DNA of 34,721 bases from Thermococcus sp. (GCF_027052235.1 NZ_JALUFF010000051.1:1-34721), one strand, 5' to 3'. Counted from the stretch's first letter, positions 15,502 to 23,451 are shown. Notes: generated by a model from the letters alone, not told the origin. Made by a program: numbers and translations.

Positions 15502-15744
15502 TCAGAGTAGAAGGTAGATGACATAAAACCCGACCAGAAAAGTTACGAAATCGAGAAGAGATTCCCTGAGCATGCTACTTTCTTGTTTTAACATGTACTT
15601 CCTCTCGATTCCAGAGGCAATAGAAGCGACAAGGGCTGAAGGAATGAGCATGAACCACCCATAGTCCCAGGCTAGGGCAAGAAAGAATGCCCAAGAGATG
15701 TTGATCATGAAAAGAATCCAACGTCCCCCAACACGCCTCTGCAT
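15502..15744 (-). CDS. Small membrane protein, unknown
   Basis: An 80-residue protein with three hydrophobic stretches, approximately residues 8-22, 26-41 and 61-79, and a short basic N-terminus (MQRRVGGRW). I do not recognise a family. The start is taken as ATG 15742-15744 because AGGTGAG lies just upstream and overlaps the stop of the preceding gene, so the two small membrane proteins are probably co-translated and may form one complex. Base composition is slightly richer in A/T than the enzymes around it. Confidence 0.65.
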   Translation of the reverse strand: MQRRVGGRWILFMINISWAFFLALAWDYGWFMLIPSALVASIASGIERKYMLKQESSMLRESLLDFVTFLVGFYVIYLLL

Positions 15745-15748
15745 GCTC

Positions 15749-16048
15749 TCACCTGTTACCCCCAACTCTGAAAATTCTGGCGTAAACTCCCCGTTTTCTC
15801 GACCTAAGGAAGGAAGTTAGCTCGTTGTAGAGCTTCCTCTTAACGGTTTCTTCAACGTCAAGCCTCCCGACTGCCATCTTCACAGCGTCTTCTATCTCCT
15901 CTTCGCGAGTCCTCTTAGTGTAGAGAGTCAGAAAGGCCGCCAGAACGGCAACACCAATCAGCTCGCCGAAGACAAAGTATTTATCGGGAAGGAGTGCTGT
16001 GTAAACGGCCCAGATAGCTATTGCCACGATGTCCATTCCTTTTTTCAC
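15749..16048 (-). CDS. Small membrane protein with charged C-terminal domain, unknown
   Basis: A 99-residue protein: two hydrophobic segments (IVAIAIWAVYTALL and FGELIGVAVLAAFLTLY) followed by about 55 highly charged residues, likely helical (REEEIEDAVKMAVGRL...). No family recognised. I take GTG 16048 as the start: it stands six bases after GAGGTGG. The longer frame to 16084 would place that site and a palindrome inside the gene. It is followed after four bases by the 15502-15744 gene. Confidence 0.62.
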   Translation of the reverse strand: MKKGMDIVAIAIWAVYTALLPDKYFVFGELIGVAVLAAFLTLYTKRTREEEIEDAVKMAVGRLDVEETVKRKLYNELTSFLRSRKRGVYARIFRVGGNR

Positions 16049-16058
16049 TTGAACCACC

Positions 16059-16073
16059 TCACGATTATCGTGA
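16059..16073. promoter_or_regulatory. 15-bp palindrome before the small membrane operon
   Basis: TCACGAT-T-ATCGTGA is a perfect inverted repeat with one central base. It lies 11 bases before the putative GTG start at 16048 and about 35 bases after a TATA-like AATTTTATAACTG (about 16104-16116, minus). This is the place for an operator that blocks transcription or for a leader hairpin. No regulator gene is adjacent. Confidence 0.4.
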
Positions 16074-16155
16074 CCCTCCACCATTTAAGAATTACGTTCT
16101 ACAGTTATAAAATTTGGTGCCGGAGTCGTTTCCAGCGAGAATCGAAAAGAAGGAA

Positions 16156-16617
16156 TCAAATTGGAACCCAGAGGCTCCATGAATAGGGGTCAAACTCGTT
16201 GTAGTGGTCCCAGATGTATGCGTAGCCGTTCTCCACGAGCCACTCGTTGACGTTCAAAGCGCAACCGTAGTCCCAGACGGGAATGTAAACAACGGCAACG
16301 ACCCTCCCGTAGTGGTCAGTTTCGTAAACATCATCCACGTCGAGGTAAACGTACTTTCCGTAGGTGTTGAAGAGCCCCCTCAAAGCCGTCCTGGCTTCCT
16401 TTCCCTCCTTGGTGTATATCTCGGGGGCGTTTATGTCGGCGAGGCGTACTTTAAAGGTCTCCCCGGCGCGGTAGCCGTAGTAGGAGTGGAACCAGACGGT
16501 GTCGCCGTCAACGACCCTCGTAACGTAGCCGTAAGCCTGGAACTCGTATGCACTGGCAAAGCCCGAGAGCAGGGTTATCGAAACCAGCACCAGAACCAAA
16601 AAGCCGGCACCTCTCAT
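16156..16617 (-). CDS. Secreted staphylococcal-nuclease-like (TNase) protein
   Basis: A 153-residue protein with a clear signal peptide (residues 1-24, GFLVLVLVSITLLSGFASA) and an SNase-type OB-fold domain. The conserved points are VTRVVDGDTVWF near residue 33, RLADINAPE near 57 with the active-site Arg and Asp, and DHYGRVVAVVY near 106. Thermonucleases cut DNA and RNA with Ca2+; an extracellular enzyme for nucleic-acid scavenging is the likely role. The sequence ends with an unusually Trp/Tyr-rich tail (YIWDHYNEFDPYSWSLW). The start is ATG 16617 behind GGTGGTC, and a TATA-like GCTTTTAAGG is about 30 bases upstream. Confidence 0.88.
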   Translation of the reverse strand: MRGAGFLVLVLVSITLLSGFASAYEFQAYGYVTRVVDGDTVWFHSYYGYRAGETFKVRLADINAPEIYTKEGKEARTALRGLFNTYGKYVYLDVDDVYETDHYGRVVAVVYIPVWDYGCALNVNEWLVENGYAYIWDHYNEFDPYSWSLWVPI

Positions 16618-16719
16618 CGAGACCACCGTATGCCCTTGAGGCAGGCCCTTAAAAGCTTTACCCACAAAAGTCAAAAATAGGGTAAGTCTGCAAACAAAAT
16701 CAACAGAAAAATGTAAAAA

Positions 16720-17493
16720 TCACACGAACATCGTCTTCAACACATCGGCACAGCCACAGTGCCTCTCCTCTGGAATCCGGGGTATTCCCTTCTTGAGGAG
16801 CTCCTGAACCTTGTAGTTGTTCTCGGCCATGACCTTGAGAACTTCTTGAGCGTCAACCGGCTTCTCGGCCCAGACGTCGTAGTCGGTAACGGTGGCTATG
16901 TTGACGTAGCACATTCCGAGCTCGCGCGCGAGGTTTATCTCTGGAACGAGGGTCATGCCTATGATGTGGGCGAACTGCCTGAACATGAAGCTCTCTGCCC
17001 TAGTTGAAAACCTCGGGCCCTCAATGCAGACGTAGGTGCCCTTCTCATGCACCGGAAAGCCGAGCTCCTTGGCGGTTTCATAGAATATCTTCCTCAACTC
17101 CGGGCAGAAGGGGTCGGCCATGCTGACGTGGGCCACCTTGGGGCCGTTGTAGAAGGTGTATTCCCTCTTCTTTGTGAAGTCGATGAACTGGTCGGTTATG
17201 ACGATATCGCCCGGTTTGTACTCCTCGCGGAGAGAGCCAACTGCGGTAACGCCTATGACGCGCTCGACGCCGAGCTCTTTAAGAGCCCAAATATTAGCTC
17301 TGTAGGGAACCTCGTGCGGGGGAAACTCATGGTGCTTCCCGTGTCTCGGGATGAAGGCGACCTCAACGCCTTCAATTTCGCCTATTTCCACCGGAGCGGA
17401 TGGTCTTCCATAGGGGGTGTGCACTTTCACCGTCTCCTTGGGCTCGAAGACGCCGTAGACGCCGGAACCGCCTATTATGCCTATCCTCGGCAT
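16720..17493 (-). CDS. mtnP: S-methyl-5'-thioadenosine phosphorylase
   Basis: A 257-residue enzyme of the purine nucleoside phosphorylase family 2. It cleaves MTA with phosphate to adenine and 5-methylthioribose-1-phosphate. Phosphate- and base-binding motifs are present: IGGSGVYG near the start, [32 protein letters not shown] and [13 protein letters not shown]. The C-terminus carries [12 protein letters not shown]; a CxC pair in this position forms stabilising disulfides in the well-studied Pyrococcus furiosus enzyme. The start is ATG 17493 after GGGTGATG. The promoter contains a perfect mini-ORB-like palindrome (see 17539). Confidence 0.93.
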   Translation of the reverse strand: MPRIGIIGGSGVYGVFEPKETVKVHTPYGRPSAPVEIGEIEGVEVAFIPRHGKHHEFPPHEVPYRANIWALKELGVERVIGVTAVGSLREEYKPGDIVITDQFIDFTKKREYTFYNGPKVAHVSMADPFCPELRKIFYETAKELGFPVHEKGTYVCIEGPRFSTRAESFMFRQFAHIIGMTLVPEINLARELGMCYVNIATVTDYDVWAEKPVDAQEVLKVMAENNYKVQELLKKGIPRIPEERHCGCADVLKTMFV

Positions 17494-17523
17494 GGTCATC
17501 ACCCTGTAAAAATAACGCCCGAG

Positions 17524-17536
17524 TTATTTAAGGGTT
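17524..17536 (-). promoter_or_regulatory. Promoter of mtnP
   Basis: The minus strand reads AACCCTTAAATAACTCG, a TATA-like box about 32-40 bases upstream of ATG 17493. The palindrome CTTTCCAGTGGAAAG (17539-17553) stands immediately upstream, where the BRE would be. Confidence 0.5.
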
Positions 17537-17538
17537 GC

Positions 17539-17553
17539 CTTTCCAGTGGAAAG
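17539..17553. repeat. Isolated mini-ORB-like palindrome
   Basis: CTTTCCAGTGGAAAG matches the core of the origin recognition boxes found at 21.9-27 kb but is about 4.3 kb from the nearest other copy. It is symmetric over 15 bases apart from the central base. It may be an initiator site or an unrelated operator for mtnP. Confidence 0.55.
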
Positions 17554-17564
17554 AGAACTCCATA

Positions 17565-18263
17565 CTAAAGCTCAACCCCCACCACGCTGATCCGAGTACC
17601 AAACGCAAAAGCCAGAGCAAGAACAGATACCATAACTCCAACTAGGGCAAAGCCCTCAACAATCCGGGAATTGGAGATAGCAGGGCGGAGGATGAAGTAC
17701 AGCAGGAGAGGAATTGGGGAGTAGCGCGGGCGCTTTATCCTGAGTGGAACCGAGAGCAGACCCAGCAGGAGAAGCGCACAGATTGTGGATTCCAGAGTGA
17801 AGTCAACGCAACGGATAACATCGTCGATTAATAAAACGAGGAATACCGAGAAAGCGAGGCCAAAGAAAAATCTTTCTGCCACATCTCTTGATTGTATAGC
17901 ACTACCTCCAGAGAGCCTGAAGGCGATGAGCGAAAGGGCTAGGCCTGCAAAGGACAGGGCCGGAACCCAGCGAACCCAGCAGAGAGAAGCTAAGAGGGTA
18001 ACGCTGAAGTAGAGGGAGAGAGACGCCATGAGGAGCTTCCCATGCCTAGGAAACCACGCTATTACCGAAGCCAGCCCAAAGATGAACATCCCCACTGAAA
18101 AGACGAGACAGGGGAGGTTGTAAAAGGTTATGCAGAATGCATAGCACGTCCCATCGAGAGAGCCGAAGAAGTAGAGCATCTCAAAGAAGGCCAGAATTGC
18201 CAGTAAAACCGCGAGGAGCATCCCTCTGACGAGTTTTCCATTTCCACCCGTTTTTGGCTTCAT
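17565..18263 (-). CDS. Polytopic membrane protein, unknown (paralogue A)
   Basis: A 232-residue protein with about seven membrane helices. The loop after the first helix reads CYAFCITFYNLPCLVFSVGM, which parallels CYYVRGPVIYDNPCLALS in the neighbouring gene, so the two are probably paralogues. I do not recognise the family. The ATG at 18261-18263 overlaps the neighbour's stop (ATGA). The gene ends 71 bases before mtnP starts. Codon use is more A/T-rich than in the surrounding enzymes, as often seen for lineage-specific membrane genes. Confidence 0.6.
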   Translation of the reverse strand: MKPKTGGNGKLVRGMLLAVLLAILAFFEMLYFFGSLDGTCYAFCITFYNLPCLVFSVGMFIFGLASVIAWFPRHGKLLMASLSLYFSVTLLASLCWVRWVPALSFAGLALSLIAFRLSGGSAIQSRDVAERFFFGLAFSVFLVLLIDDVIRCVDFTLESTICALLLLGLLSVPLRIKRPRYSPIPLLLYFILRPAISNSRIVEGFALVGVMVSVLALAFAFGTRISVVGVEL

Positions 18264-18916
18264 TTACGGTACCTCCTCAAACAGAGGAGCAACCCCACGA
18301 GGGATAGGAATGCTTCGTAGGCGAAGAGGTAAAACCCCGGAATCAGGAAGTAGAGGGTTGTATATACACCACCAGAAAACGCAAAGAAAGCTCCGCATCC
18401 CCTGTACCTCCACAGAAGGGGAGAGAAGAGGAACAGCAGGATAAGCAACCCGTCAAGAAATTCCCGCGGGTGAAAATAATGGTCAGAAAGCACCATGAGC
18501 GGTACCCATAGGAAAAACATCATCAGAAAATAAACGTGGGCTCCCAACACCCGGGTAAGAGCCACCCTGAAATCCATCTTAGAAGAACCAAGGAGTGTGA
18601 ACAGCATCGACATGATTAGAGCAATCCCAGCGAGAATCCTGTCGAAGCTGGTAACCCCCATAAGAAGCGGAAAGCCGAGGTACGCAACAGCGGTCACGAA
18701 AAAGGTCCCCCTCTTGTTCGAGAAAAGCAAGGCCAGAACAACAAGGCCGAGAGATTCCAAGATCGTTGAGAGGGCGAGACATGGATTGTCGTAAATGACA
18801 GGTCCCCTTACGTAATAGCACTCGGTCGTGAAGGGAAGGTACATGAATTCAAAGTAGATTATCACTGCTAAGATTACCAAAAGAGAAAGAAGGGATGAAA
18901 TCCGCCTCAGTTCCAT
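18260..18916 (-). CDS. Polytopic membrane protein, unknown (paralogue B)
   Basis: A 218-residue protein with six or seven membrane helices and a basic C-terminus (CLRRYRK). It shares with its neighbour the first extracellular loop with two Cys and the NPCLxxS pattern, which hints at a conserved disulfide. The start is ATG 18914-18916, preceded by GGGGGT and overlapping the last codons of the upstream small ORF. The stop overlaps the next ATG. No function can be assigned. Confidence 0.6.
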   Translation of the reverse strand: MELRRISSLLSLLVILAVIIYFEFMYLPFTTECYYVRGPVIYDNPCLALSTILESLGLVVLALLFSNKRGTFFVTAVAYLGFPLLMGVTSFDRILAGIALIMSMLFTLLGSSKMDFRVALTRVLGAHVYFLMMFFLWVPLMVLSDHYFHPREFLDGLLILLFLFSPLLWRYRGCGAFFAFSGGVYTTLYFLIPGFYLFAYEAFLSLVGLLLCLRRYRK

Positions 18917-19128
18917 GCTATGTACCCCCAATTTTTGGACATATCGGGATTAGTGTCAAAGGTTGCCATTAGATTGTCCCAAGTGTTACTAACATAAATT
19001 ACCACACCTTGCTCGTATGGTTCGGAGTGAATTAAATGACGCACGCGCAAAGTGGCATAGGTCTGGTCGTTGCTCCAATCACAATGAAATACTGGCAGGA
19101 GTCTTGCACAGTTCAAAGACAGCACCAT
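18907..19128 (-). CDS. Small hypothetical protein, first gene of the membrane-protein operon
   Basis: A 73-residue ORF without a recognisable domain. It is rich in Trp, Tyr, Asn and Asp and has two Cys near the start (residues 7 and 16). A strong TATA box (CTATATATAGG, minus, about 19150-19160) is about 25-30 bases upstream of its ATG, which points to a leaderless message. The ORF overlaps the start of the next gene by 10 bases. These two facts support expression. It could instead be the remnant of a longer gene, because neither a signal peptide nor a membrane helix is evident. Confidence 0.45.
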   Translation of the reverse strand: MVLSLNCARLLPVFHCDWSNDQTYATLRVRHLIHSEPYEQGVVIYVSNTWDNLMATFDTNPDMSKNWGYIAWN

Positions 19129-19147
19129 TAAGCGTCTGATATTAAGC

Positions 19148-19164
19148 CCCTATATATAGTTTCT
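19148..19164 (-). promoter_or_regulatory. Promoter of the unknown membrane operon
   Basis: On minus the sequence reads GAGAAACTATATATAGGGG: a purine-rich BRE followed by a TATA box, one of the strongest in the window, spaced for a leaderless start at 19128. Confidence 0.65.
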
Positions 19165-19252
19165 CAGTGGAATATAGAACTTAAGGCAAGAAAAACGACC
19201 ATTTTGGAAAAATTTTAACTGGCAAAAGTAACCCACACCATTTTACCGGTAT

Positions 19253-19270
19253 CCAAAAATTTAATAACCA
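19253..19270 (+). promoter_or_regulatory. Promoter of the PAC2 gene; rest of the 173-bp divergent gap is AT-rich
   Basis: CCAAAAATTTAATAACC at about 19253-19270 is a TATA-like box, followed by GGAGGTGG just before ATG 19302. A second AT-rich stretch (GGAAAAATTTTAACTGG) is at about 19206-19222. Nothing else is recognisable in the gap. Confidence 0.5.
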
Positions 19271-19301
19271 ATGGGAACTAAACATCTGTGGAGGTGGTTC
19301 C

Positions 19302-20024
19302 ATGGAAAAGCCGGTCAAGCTCATACTGCCCGAGATTAAGAACCCGGTGTTCATCGAGGGCTACCCCGGGATAGGCCTCGTCGGCCACATAGCCGGGAAC
19401 TTCCTGGCCAAGGAGCTGAACATGGAGATGATAGGCTACGTTGAAAGCCCGTTCCTCCCGCCAATGACGCTTGTCTTGGAGGGCAAGCCAAACCCACCGC
19501 TCCGCTTCTACGGAAGGGACAACATAATAGTGGCCGTCGCGGACATCTACGTCCCACCAACGCTCGTAAACGAGATAGCGAGGGAGCTCGCCAGATACCT
19601 CAGGGAGATGAACGCCCGGACTGTGGTCTCCCTCGGCGGGATGGGAATCGGATTCTTCAAGGAGAAGATGGAAGTATGGGGTGTGGGAGCGAGGGAAGAG
19701 CTCAACAGGAAACTTGAGGAAGCTGGAGTAAAGGTGCTCCAGTATGGCTCGATAATGGGGATGAGCGGAAAGCTCTTCTGGGAGGCCTCGAAGGAGGGCC
19801 TTGACGCCTACGTCCTCCTCGGCGAGACCTTTGGGGACAGACCCGACCCGAGGGCGGCGGCCAACGTCGTAGAGGCCCTGAAGAAGATAGTCCCCATAGA
19901 GGTGTCAACGGAGCCCCTCATCAAGGAAGCGGAGATGATAGAGGAACAGCTCAGGAGGATGCACCAGCAGATGGAGGAGGCGAGGAAGAAGGCCCAGCAG
20001 CAGTATGAAACCCTCTACCTGTGA
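19302..20024 (+). CDS. PAC2-family proteasome assembly chaperone-like protein
   Basis: A 240-residue protein of the PAC2 family. It begins with the typical NPVFIEGYPGIGLVGHIAG strand-loop, continues with LGGMGIG near residue 110 and ends with a charged coiled-coil tail (about 205-240, EEQLRRMHQQMEEARKK). Archaeal homologues include PbaA and PbaB of Pyrococcus; PbaB-type proteins bind the proteasome alpha ring through a C-terminal HbYX motif. Here the end is YETLYL, so a clear HbYX (hydrophobic-Tyr-X) is not strictly terminal; the exact orthologue is not certain. It is ten bases from the next gene. Confidence 0.85.
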   Translation: MEKPVKLILPEIKNPVFIEGYPGIGLVGHIAGNFLAKELNMEMIGYVESPFLPPMTLVLEGKPNPPLRFYGRDNIIVAVADIYVPPTLVNEIARELARYLREMNARTVVSLGGMGIGFFKEKMEVWGVGAREELNRKLEEAGVKVLQYGSIMGMSGKLFWEASKEGLDAYVLLGETFGDRPDPRAAANVVEALKKIVPIEVSTEPLIKEAEMIEEQLRRMHQQMEEARKKAQQQYETLYL

Positions 20025-20033
20025 GGTGAGAGC

Positions 20034-20417
20034 ATGGAGGCGGTGGTTCTTGCCGGAATAGCCAGAAGGGTCCTCGATGAGCTGTTAAGAAACCCCTACA
20101 GGACGATTGAGCTCAGGAGCGCGAGGAACGTCCTTGCGGTGGAGAAAGCCCTAGAGGAGGCCTCAAGGCTGTTCCTTACCTACGACCCCTTCGAGGACGT
20201 CTCGGTCGGAACCGAGGGCCTGCTAGCTGAACTCCTTGAGGCGAGGGAGATTGAGACGAGGGTTCCATGGGAGGAGAGCGACGAGAGAGAAGTGACCGTC
20301 TGCAGGGCAAAGGTAAAGCTCCTCGGGCTCGGAAGGGTCACCGAGGTTGAGAGGGAGGGAGAGGTGATAATCGTCAGGGTCAGGGAGCTCCTCCCGCACG
20401 AGATGGGCATGGGTTAA
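20034..20417 (+). CDS. Conserved hypothetical protein
   Basis: A 127-residue soluble protein: an N-terminal half that is probably helical (AVVLAGIARRVLDELL..., AVEKALEEASRLFL) and a C-terminal half of strands (EVTVCRAKVKLLGLGRVTEV, EVIIVRVREL). I do not recognise the family. GAGGTGAG precedes the ATG, and it is ten bases from the PAC2 gene, so they are one transcript. Its TAA shares bases with the stop of the convergent nucS gene (TTAA at 20414-20417). Confidence 0.65.
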   Translation: MEAVVLAGIARRVLDELLRNPYRTIELRSARNVLAVEKALEEASRLFLTYDPFEDVSVGTEGLLAELLEAREIETRVPWEESDEREVTVCRAKVKLLGLGRVTEVEREGEVIIVRVRELLPHEMGMG

Positions 20418-21163
20418 AAGAGAGTCCTCTGCCTGCCCCTGCTTCTCTCCCTTTTTGGGGGCTCAAGCTTTCTGAACTCAAGACCCTCCTTTTCGAGGAG
20501 CTTCCTTGCCCCCGAAGTTAAAGAGGGGGCGACGAGGATTCCCCTAACCCTATCCCCGTACTCCTCCTTTAAGGTCTCTACGTAGCTCTTAAGCTGCCTG
20601 ACCGCGTGAAGTTCGGCCCGCCTGCGCTTCAGCTCGAGGACGACGACGTTTCCGTCTTTATCCACACCGAGGATGTCCACTATTCCGTGCCTTATCGGTT
20701 TCTCCCTGTGAAGGGGCCTGAAACCGTGCTCTATCAGTTCGGGCTTCCTGAATATCATCTCGGCCATCTCTGCCTCGCTGCCGGTGAGGGCCAGCTCCTC
20801 GTAGTCCTCCGCCCGAAAGAGAACCACGTGGTATATCTCCTCCATCTCGACCACGAGGGTCTCGCGGGGTTTCCTCCTCACCGAGACGAGGGCCGGAAGT
20901 TCGCGCATCTCAAAGCGGACAACGCTTCCCGGGGGTTGCCAGTTGACGGGCTCCCTCTTCTTGCTCTGGTGGACGAGAAAAGAGCCGTCCGGTTTGACGA
21001 CTATAACCCTGTCCCCGGAACCGAGCTCGCTCTTGGCCCTTCCCTCGTAGTGAACCTTACAGCGGGCAAAAACAACGAGCACAGCTCCCCGGGAGATGGC
21101 CCTCTCGAAAATCTCGCGGGCTTCCTCGGGAGCCGGCTCGCTCAGATACTCGACCTTGTTCAT
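20414..21163 (-). CDS. nucS: NucS/EndoMS mismatch-specific endonuclease
   Basis: A 249-residue endonuclease that cuts both strands at mismatches and, in archaea, acts with the sliding clamp. The catalytic core is visible as HGIVDILGVDKDGNVVVLELK, the D-(x)n-ExK nuclease motif near residues 160-180. This is followed by VRQLKSYVETLKEEYGDRVRG. The C-terminal QRTLF resembles the PCNA-binding tail known for this enzyme. The gene follows radA on the same strand, an arrangement known for T. kodakarensis. A TATA-like AATTTTTTAACC at about 21182-21193 may give it an additional start about 25 bases upstream of the ATG. Confidence 0.95.
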   Translation of the reverse strand: MNKVEYLSEPAPEEAREIFERAISRGAVLVVFARCKVHYEGRAKSELGSGDRVIVVKPDGSFLVHQSKKREPVNWQPPGSVVRFEMRELPALVSVRRKPRETLVVEMEEIYHVVLFRAEDYEELALTGSEAEMAEMIFRKPELIEHGFRPLHREKPIRHGIVDILGVDKDGNVVVLELKRRRAELHAVRQLKSYVETLKEEYGDRVRGILVAPSLTSGARKLLEKEGLEFRKLEPPKRERSRGRQRTLF

Positions 21164-21192
21164 GGAAAAAGGTGGGAACGGGGGTTAAAAAA

Positions 21193-22254
21193 TTAGTCCT
21201 CAACACCCTTGTCGGTTATCCTGAAGACGGCCTCGCCCTCGGGAAGGTGCGGGCTGTCTATCAAGCGAGCAACCCTCTTCCCGGCCTTGCCCTTCCTGAG
21301 GTAAACCCTGAGCGTTGCGCTGTGTGCTAAAATGTGACCGCCGACTGGCCTCGTGGGGTCGCCGAAGAAGGCATCGGGCTTAGCCTGAACCTGGTTGGTG
21401 ACGAAGACGGCTATGTCGTAGAGGTCCGCAAGGCGATGAAGGTCAGCGAGGTGCTTCGCCAGCTTCTGCTGTCTCTCCGCTAAGGTACCCCTGCCCACGT
21501 ACTCGCTCCTGAAGTGGGACATGAGGGAATCAACGATGAGTAGCTTGACGGGCCTGTCGGTCGAGGCCTTCTCCTTGATTATCTCCTCGGCCTTCTCAAC
21601 AAGGAGCATCTGGTGGTTGCTGTTGAAAGCTCTGGCTACATAGATGTTCTTCAGGACTTCATCCGGGTCAAGCCCGCGGTTTTCGGCTATCTGCTTTATC
21701 CTCTCAGGCCTGAAGGTGTTCTCGGTGTCTATCCAGATGACCGAACCGCCGAGGCCACCCTCCTCGGGGGGCAACTGGACCATCACGGCCAGAGTGTGAG
21801 CGAGCTGAGTCTTTCCACTCCCAAATTCTCCGAAGACCTCTGTTATAGCCTGGGTCTCGATGCCACCACCGAGTAGCTTGTCGAGAGCCTTACTTCCAGT
21901 GGAAATCCTGCCTATGCTCTTCCTCCTCTCCATGTATTCATCGGCACGCATGAAGGTTCCGATGTTGGCCGCCTCTCTGGCCGCCTGAATTATCTTGAGG
22001 GCAGCGCCCTCGCTTATGCCCGCTATCTCCTTGAGTTCAAGGGGTGAAGCAACGGCTATGGCCTCTATGGTGTCGTAGCCGGCCTCCCTGAGCTTTTCGG
22101 CGGTGGCGGGGCCAACGCCCGGAAGGTCTTCAAGGGACTTAACCTCCCTGTCCTTTGAGCGTGAAGGCTTTGAACCGGACTCGCCAACAACTTCAAGCTC
22201 CTCAAACTCTTCGAGTTCCTTAACGTCCTCCTCAGCTTTCTTCTTTCTCGCCAT
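21193..22254 (-). CDS. radA: RadA recombinase
   Basis: A 353-residue RecA/Rad51-family recombinase. It has a helix-hairpin-helix N-domain ([21 protein letters not shown] near residue 45), the polymerisation and Walker A region [13 protein letters not shown], Walker [13 protein letters not shown], and the DNA-binding loop region ending in the conserved NQV and [17 protein letters not shown] segments. No intein interrupts it, although Pyrococcus horikoshii RadA has one at the Walker A region. Codons there are somewhat atypical. The ATG at 22254 follows GGGTGAGC. An ISTGSKALD segment encodes a perfect mini-ORB core (21894-21905). Confidence 0.97.
   Translation of the reverse strand: MARKKKAEEDVKELEEFEELEVVGESGSKPSRSKDREVKSLEDLPGVGPATAEKLREAGYDTIEAIAVASPLELKEIAGISEGAALKIIQAAREAANIGTFMRADEYMERRKSIGRISTGSKALDKLLGGGIETQAITEVFGEFGSGKTQLAHTLAVMVQLPPEEGGLGGSVIWIDTENTFRPERIKQIAENRGLDPDEVLKNIYVARAFNSNHQMLLVEKAEEIIKEKASTDRPVKLLIVDSLMSHFRSEYVGRGTLAERQQKLAKHLADLHRLADLYDIAVFVTNQVQAKPDAFFGDPTRPVGGHILAHSATLRVYLRKGKAGKRVARLIDSPHLPEGEAVFRITDKGVED
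21894..21905. repeat. Mini-ORB core inside radA
   Basis: TTCCAGTGGAAA on plus, reading ISTG in the RadA frame. The peptide is conserved in RadA proteins, so the match may be constrained by protein rather than by initiator binding. Confidence 0.6.
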
Positions 22255-22263
22255 AAAGCTCAC

Positions 22264-22437
22264 CCGATACCTTTGTTGAGAGTAACCATCGGGGGTTAAT
22301 ATGCTTTTTGCCCCGCTAAACTTGGATGGCTAACTTTTAAGAGTTTCGTCCATTCTGGAAACCAAAGGATTTTAGGTATCAAAACTTACTGAAAAGGGCA
22401 GAAATCGGAAAACTAAAAGATTCGAGGGCTAAGAATA
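22264..22437. promoter_or_regulatory. Gap upstream of radA with its promoter
   Basis: On minus, a CATATTAACCCCC box at about 22292-22304 is a plausible TATA box for radA, about 40-50 bases before ATG 22254. The rest of the 174-bp gap is AT-rich. It contains a degenerate ORB-like TTCTGGAAACCAAAGG at about 22356-22371, with half the palindrome missing. No ORF is convincing. Confidence 0.4.
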
Positions 22438-23451
22438 CTATTTTCCACTGGAAATTCTCGTCTTGACGACTATCAGCTTGCTCCCCTCCGGGATTTTCTC
22501 GTCGAGTGCCGGGCCCAGCACGGGCTTTTCAGTGTAGTAACCTATCGGGAAGAGGCCTTCCCGGGAGAGAACCTCAAGGACCTCACCGTATCTCCAACCC
22601 CACAGCTCGGGCCTCTCGACAACAGTTATGTCGTAGCCCTCCCGCGAGGTTGTGAGGTCGTCTATGACGTCAACGACCTCCGGCTCAAAGATTGAGCTCG
22701 CCAGCAGGCGACCGGCGAGGCTTCTGCTCAGCACCACCCTGTCGGCCCCGGCCTGCTTAAGCAGTTCGACGCTCTCAAGGCTCAACGCCTCCACCAGAAC
22801 CCTCGCACGGGAAAGCCTCTTCACCATAAGGGTCACGAAGACGGACTTGGAGTCGTCCTCAAGAGCCAGCACCACCGTGGATGCCCTTCCAACCGAGGCC
22901 CGCTCAAGGGTCTCCCTGTTGAGGGGGTCGCCTATGAGCACCTCAACCTCCTCAGGAAGCTCGACCTTCCGTCGCTCCTCCTCGCTCGGGAAAACGACCA
23001 CGAGGGGTTTCCTCTCAAGCTCCCTCCTCTCCATCGCGGAGAGAAGCTCACCAACACAGCTGGGCACGCTACTCCCCTGACCTATGACGACGTAATGGCC
23101 TTCATAACCAATCCTGTGCATTCCCATCATCCTCCTTATAGACGATGAAATGACGTATTCGGCGAGTATAGACACGAGGGCCGTGAAAGTGGATATTCCG
23201 GCCACAGAGGCTATCATCGCAACTACCCTTCCTGCTGTAGTCTGGGGAGTAACGTCTCCGTAGCCTATCGTTGCCATCGTTATGACTGCCCAGTAGAAGG
23301 CTGTGAAGAAGTCAACGCCCTCGAAACGCTCGAAGAGAATCGCAAAGACAACGGCGAGCATCAGAACGGCCAGCGCTATCTGGATGACCCTGCTCCTCCT
23401 GACCCTGATGCCCATGCGAAGGAGTTTTCGAACCACGTGCACCGGAAGCAT
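22438..23451 (-). CDS. Potassium channel with RCK (TrkA-N) domain
   Basis: A 337-residue MthK-like channel subunit. A two-helix pore domain has helices at about residues 23-42 and 77-100 and the selectivity filter TIGYGDVTP near 62-70. A cytoplasmic RCK domain starts at YVVIGQGSSVPSCVGELL, a Rossmann-like motif somewhat diverged from GxGxxG. A C-terminal TrkA-C-like part ends SSGK. Such channels open on ligand binding (Ca2+ in MthK). A TATA-like TTTTTTATATCC lies about 25 bases before the ATG. The last codons (ISSGK-stop) lie in a mini-ORB core, TTTCCACTGGAA at 22442-22453. Confidence 0.92.
   Translation of the reverse strand: MLPVHVVRKLLRMGIRVRRSRVIQIALAVLMLAVVFAILFERFEGVDFFTAFYWAVITMATIGYGDVTPQTTAGRVVAMIASVAGISTFTALVSILAEYVISSSIRRMMGMHRIGYEGHYVVIGQGSSVPSCVGELLSAMERRELERKPLVVVFPSEEERRKVELPEEVEVLIGDPLNRETLERASVGRASTVVLALEDDSKSVFVTLMVKRLSRARVLVEALSLESVELLKQAGADRVVLSRSLAGRLLASSIFEPEVVDVIDDLTTSREGYDITVVERPELWGWRYGEVLEVLSREGLFPIGYYTEKPVLGPALDEKIPEGSKLIVVKTRISSGK
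22442..22453. repeat. Mini-ORB core at the 3' end of the K+ channel gene
   Basis: TTTCCACTGGAA, with one more matching base on each side, ends four bases inside the coding region. There is no G-string next to it. Confidence 0.65.

Noticed and set aside
22356-22371. ORB-like TTCTGGAAACCAAAGG upstream of radA
   Set aside because: Only half of the palindromic core is present; listed as degenerate and not counted as an ORB.
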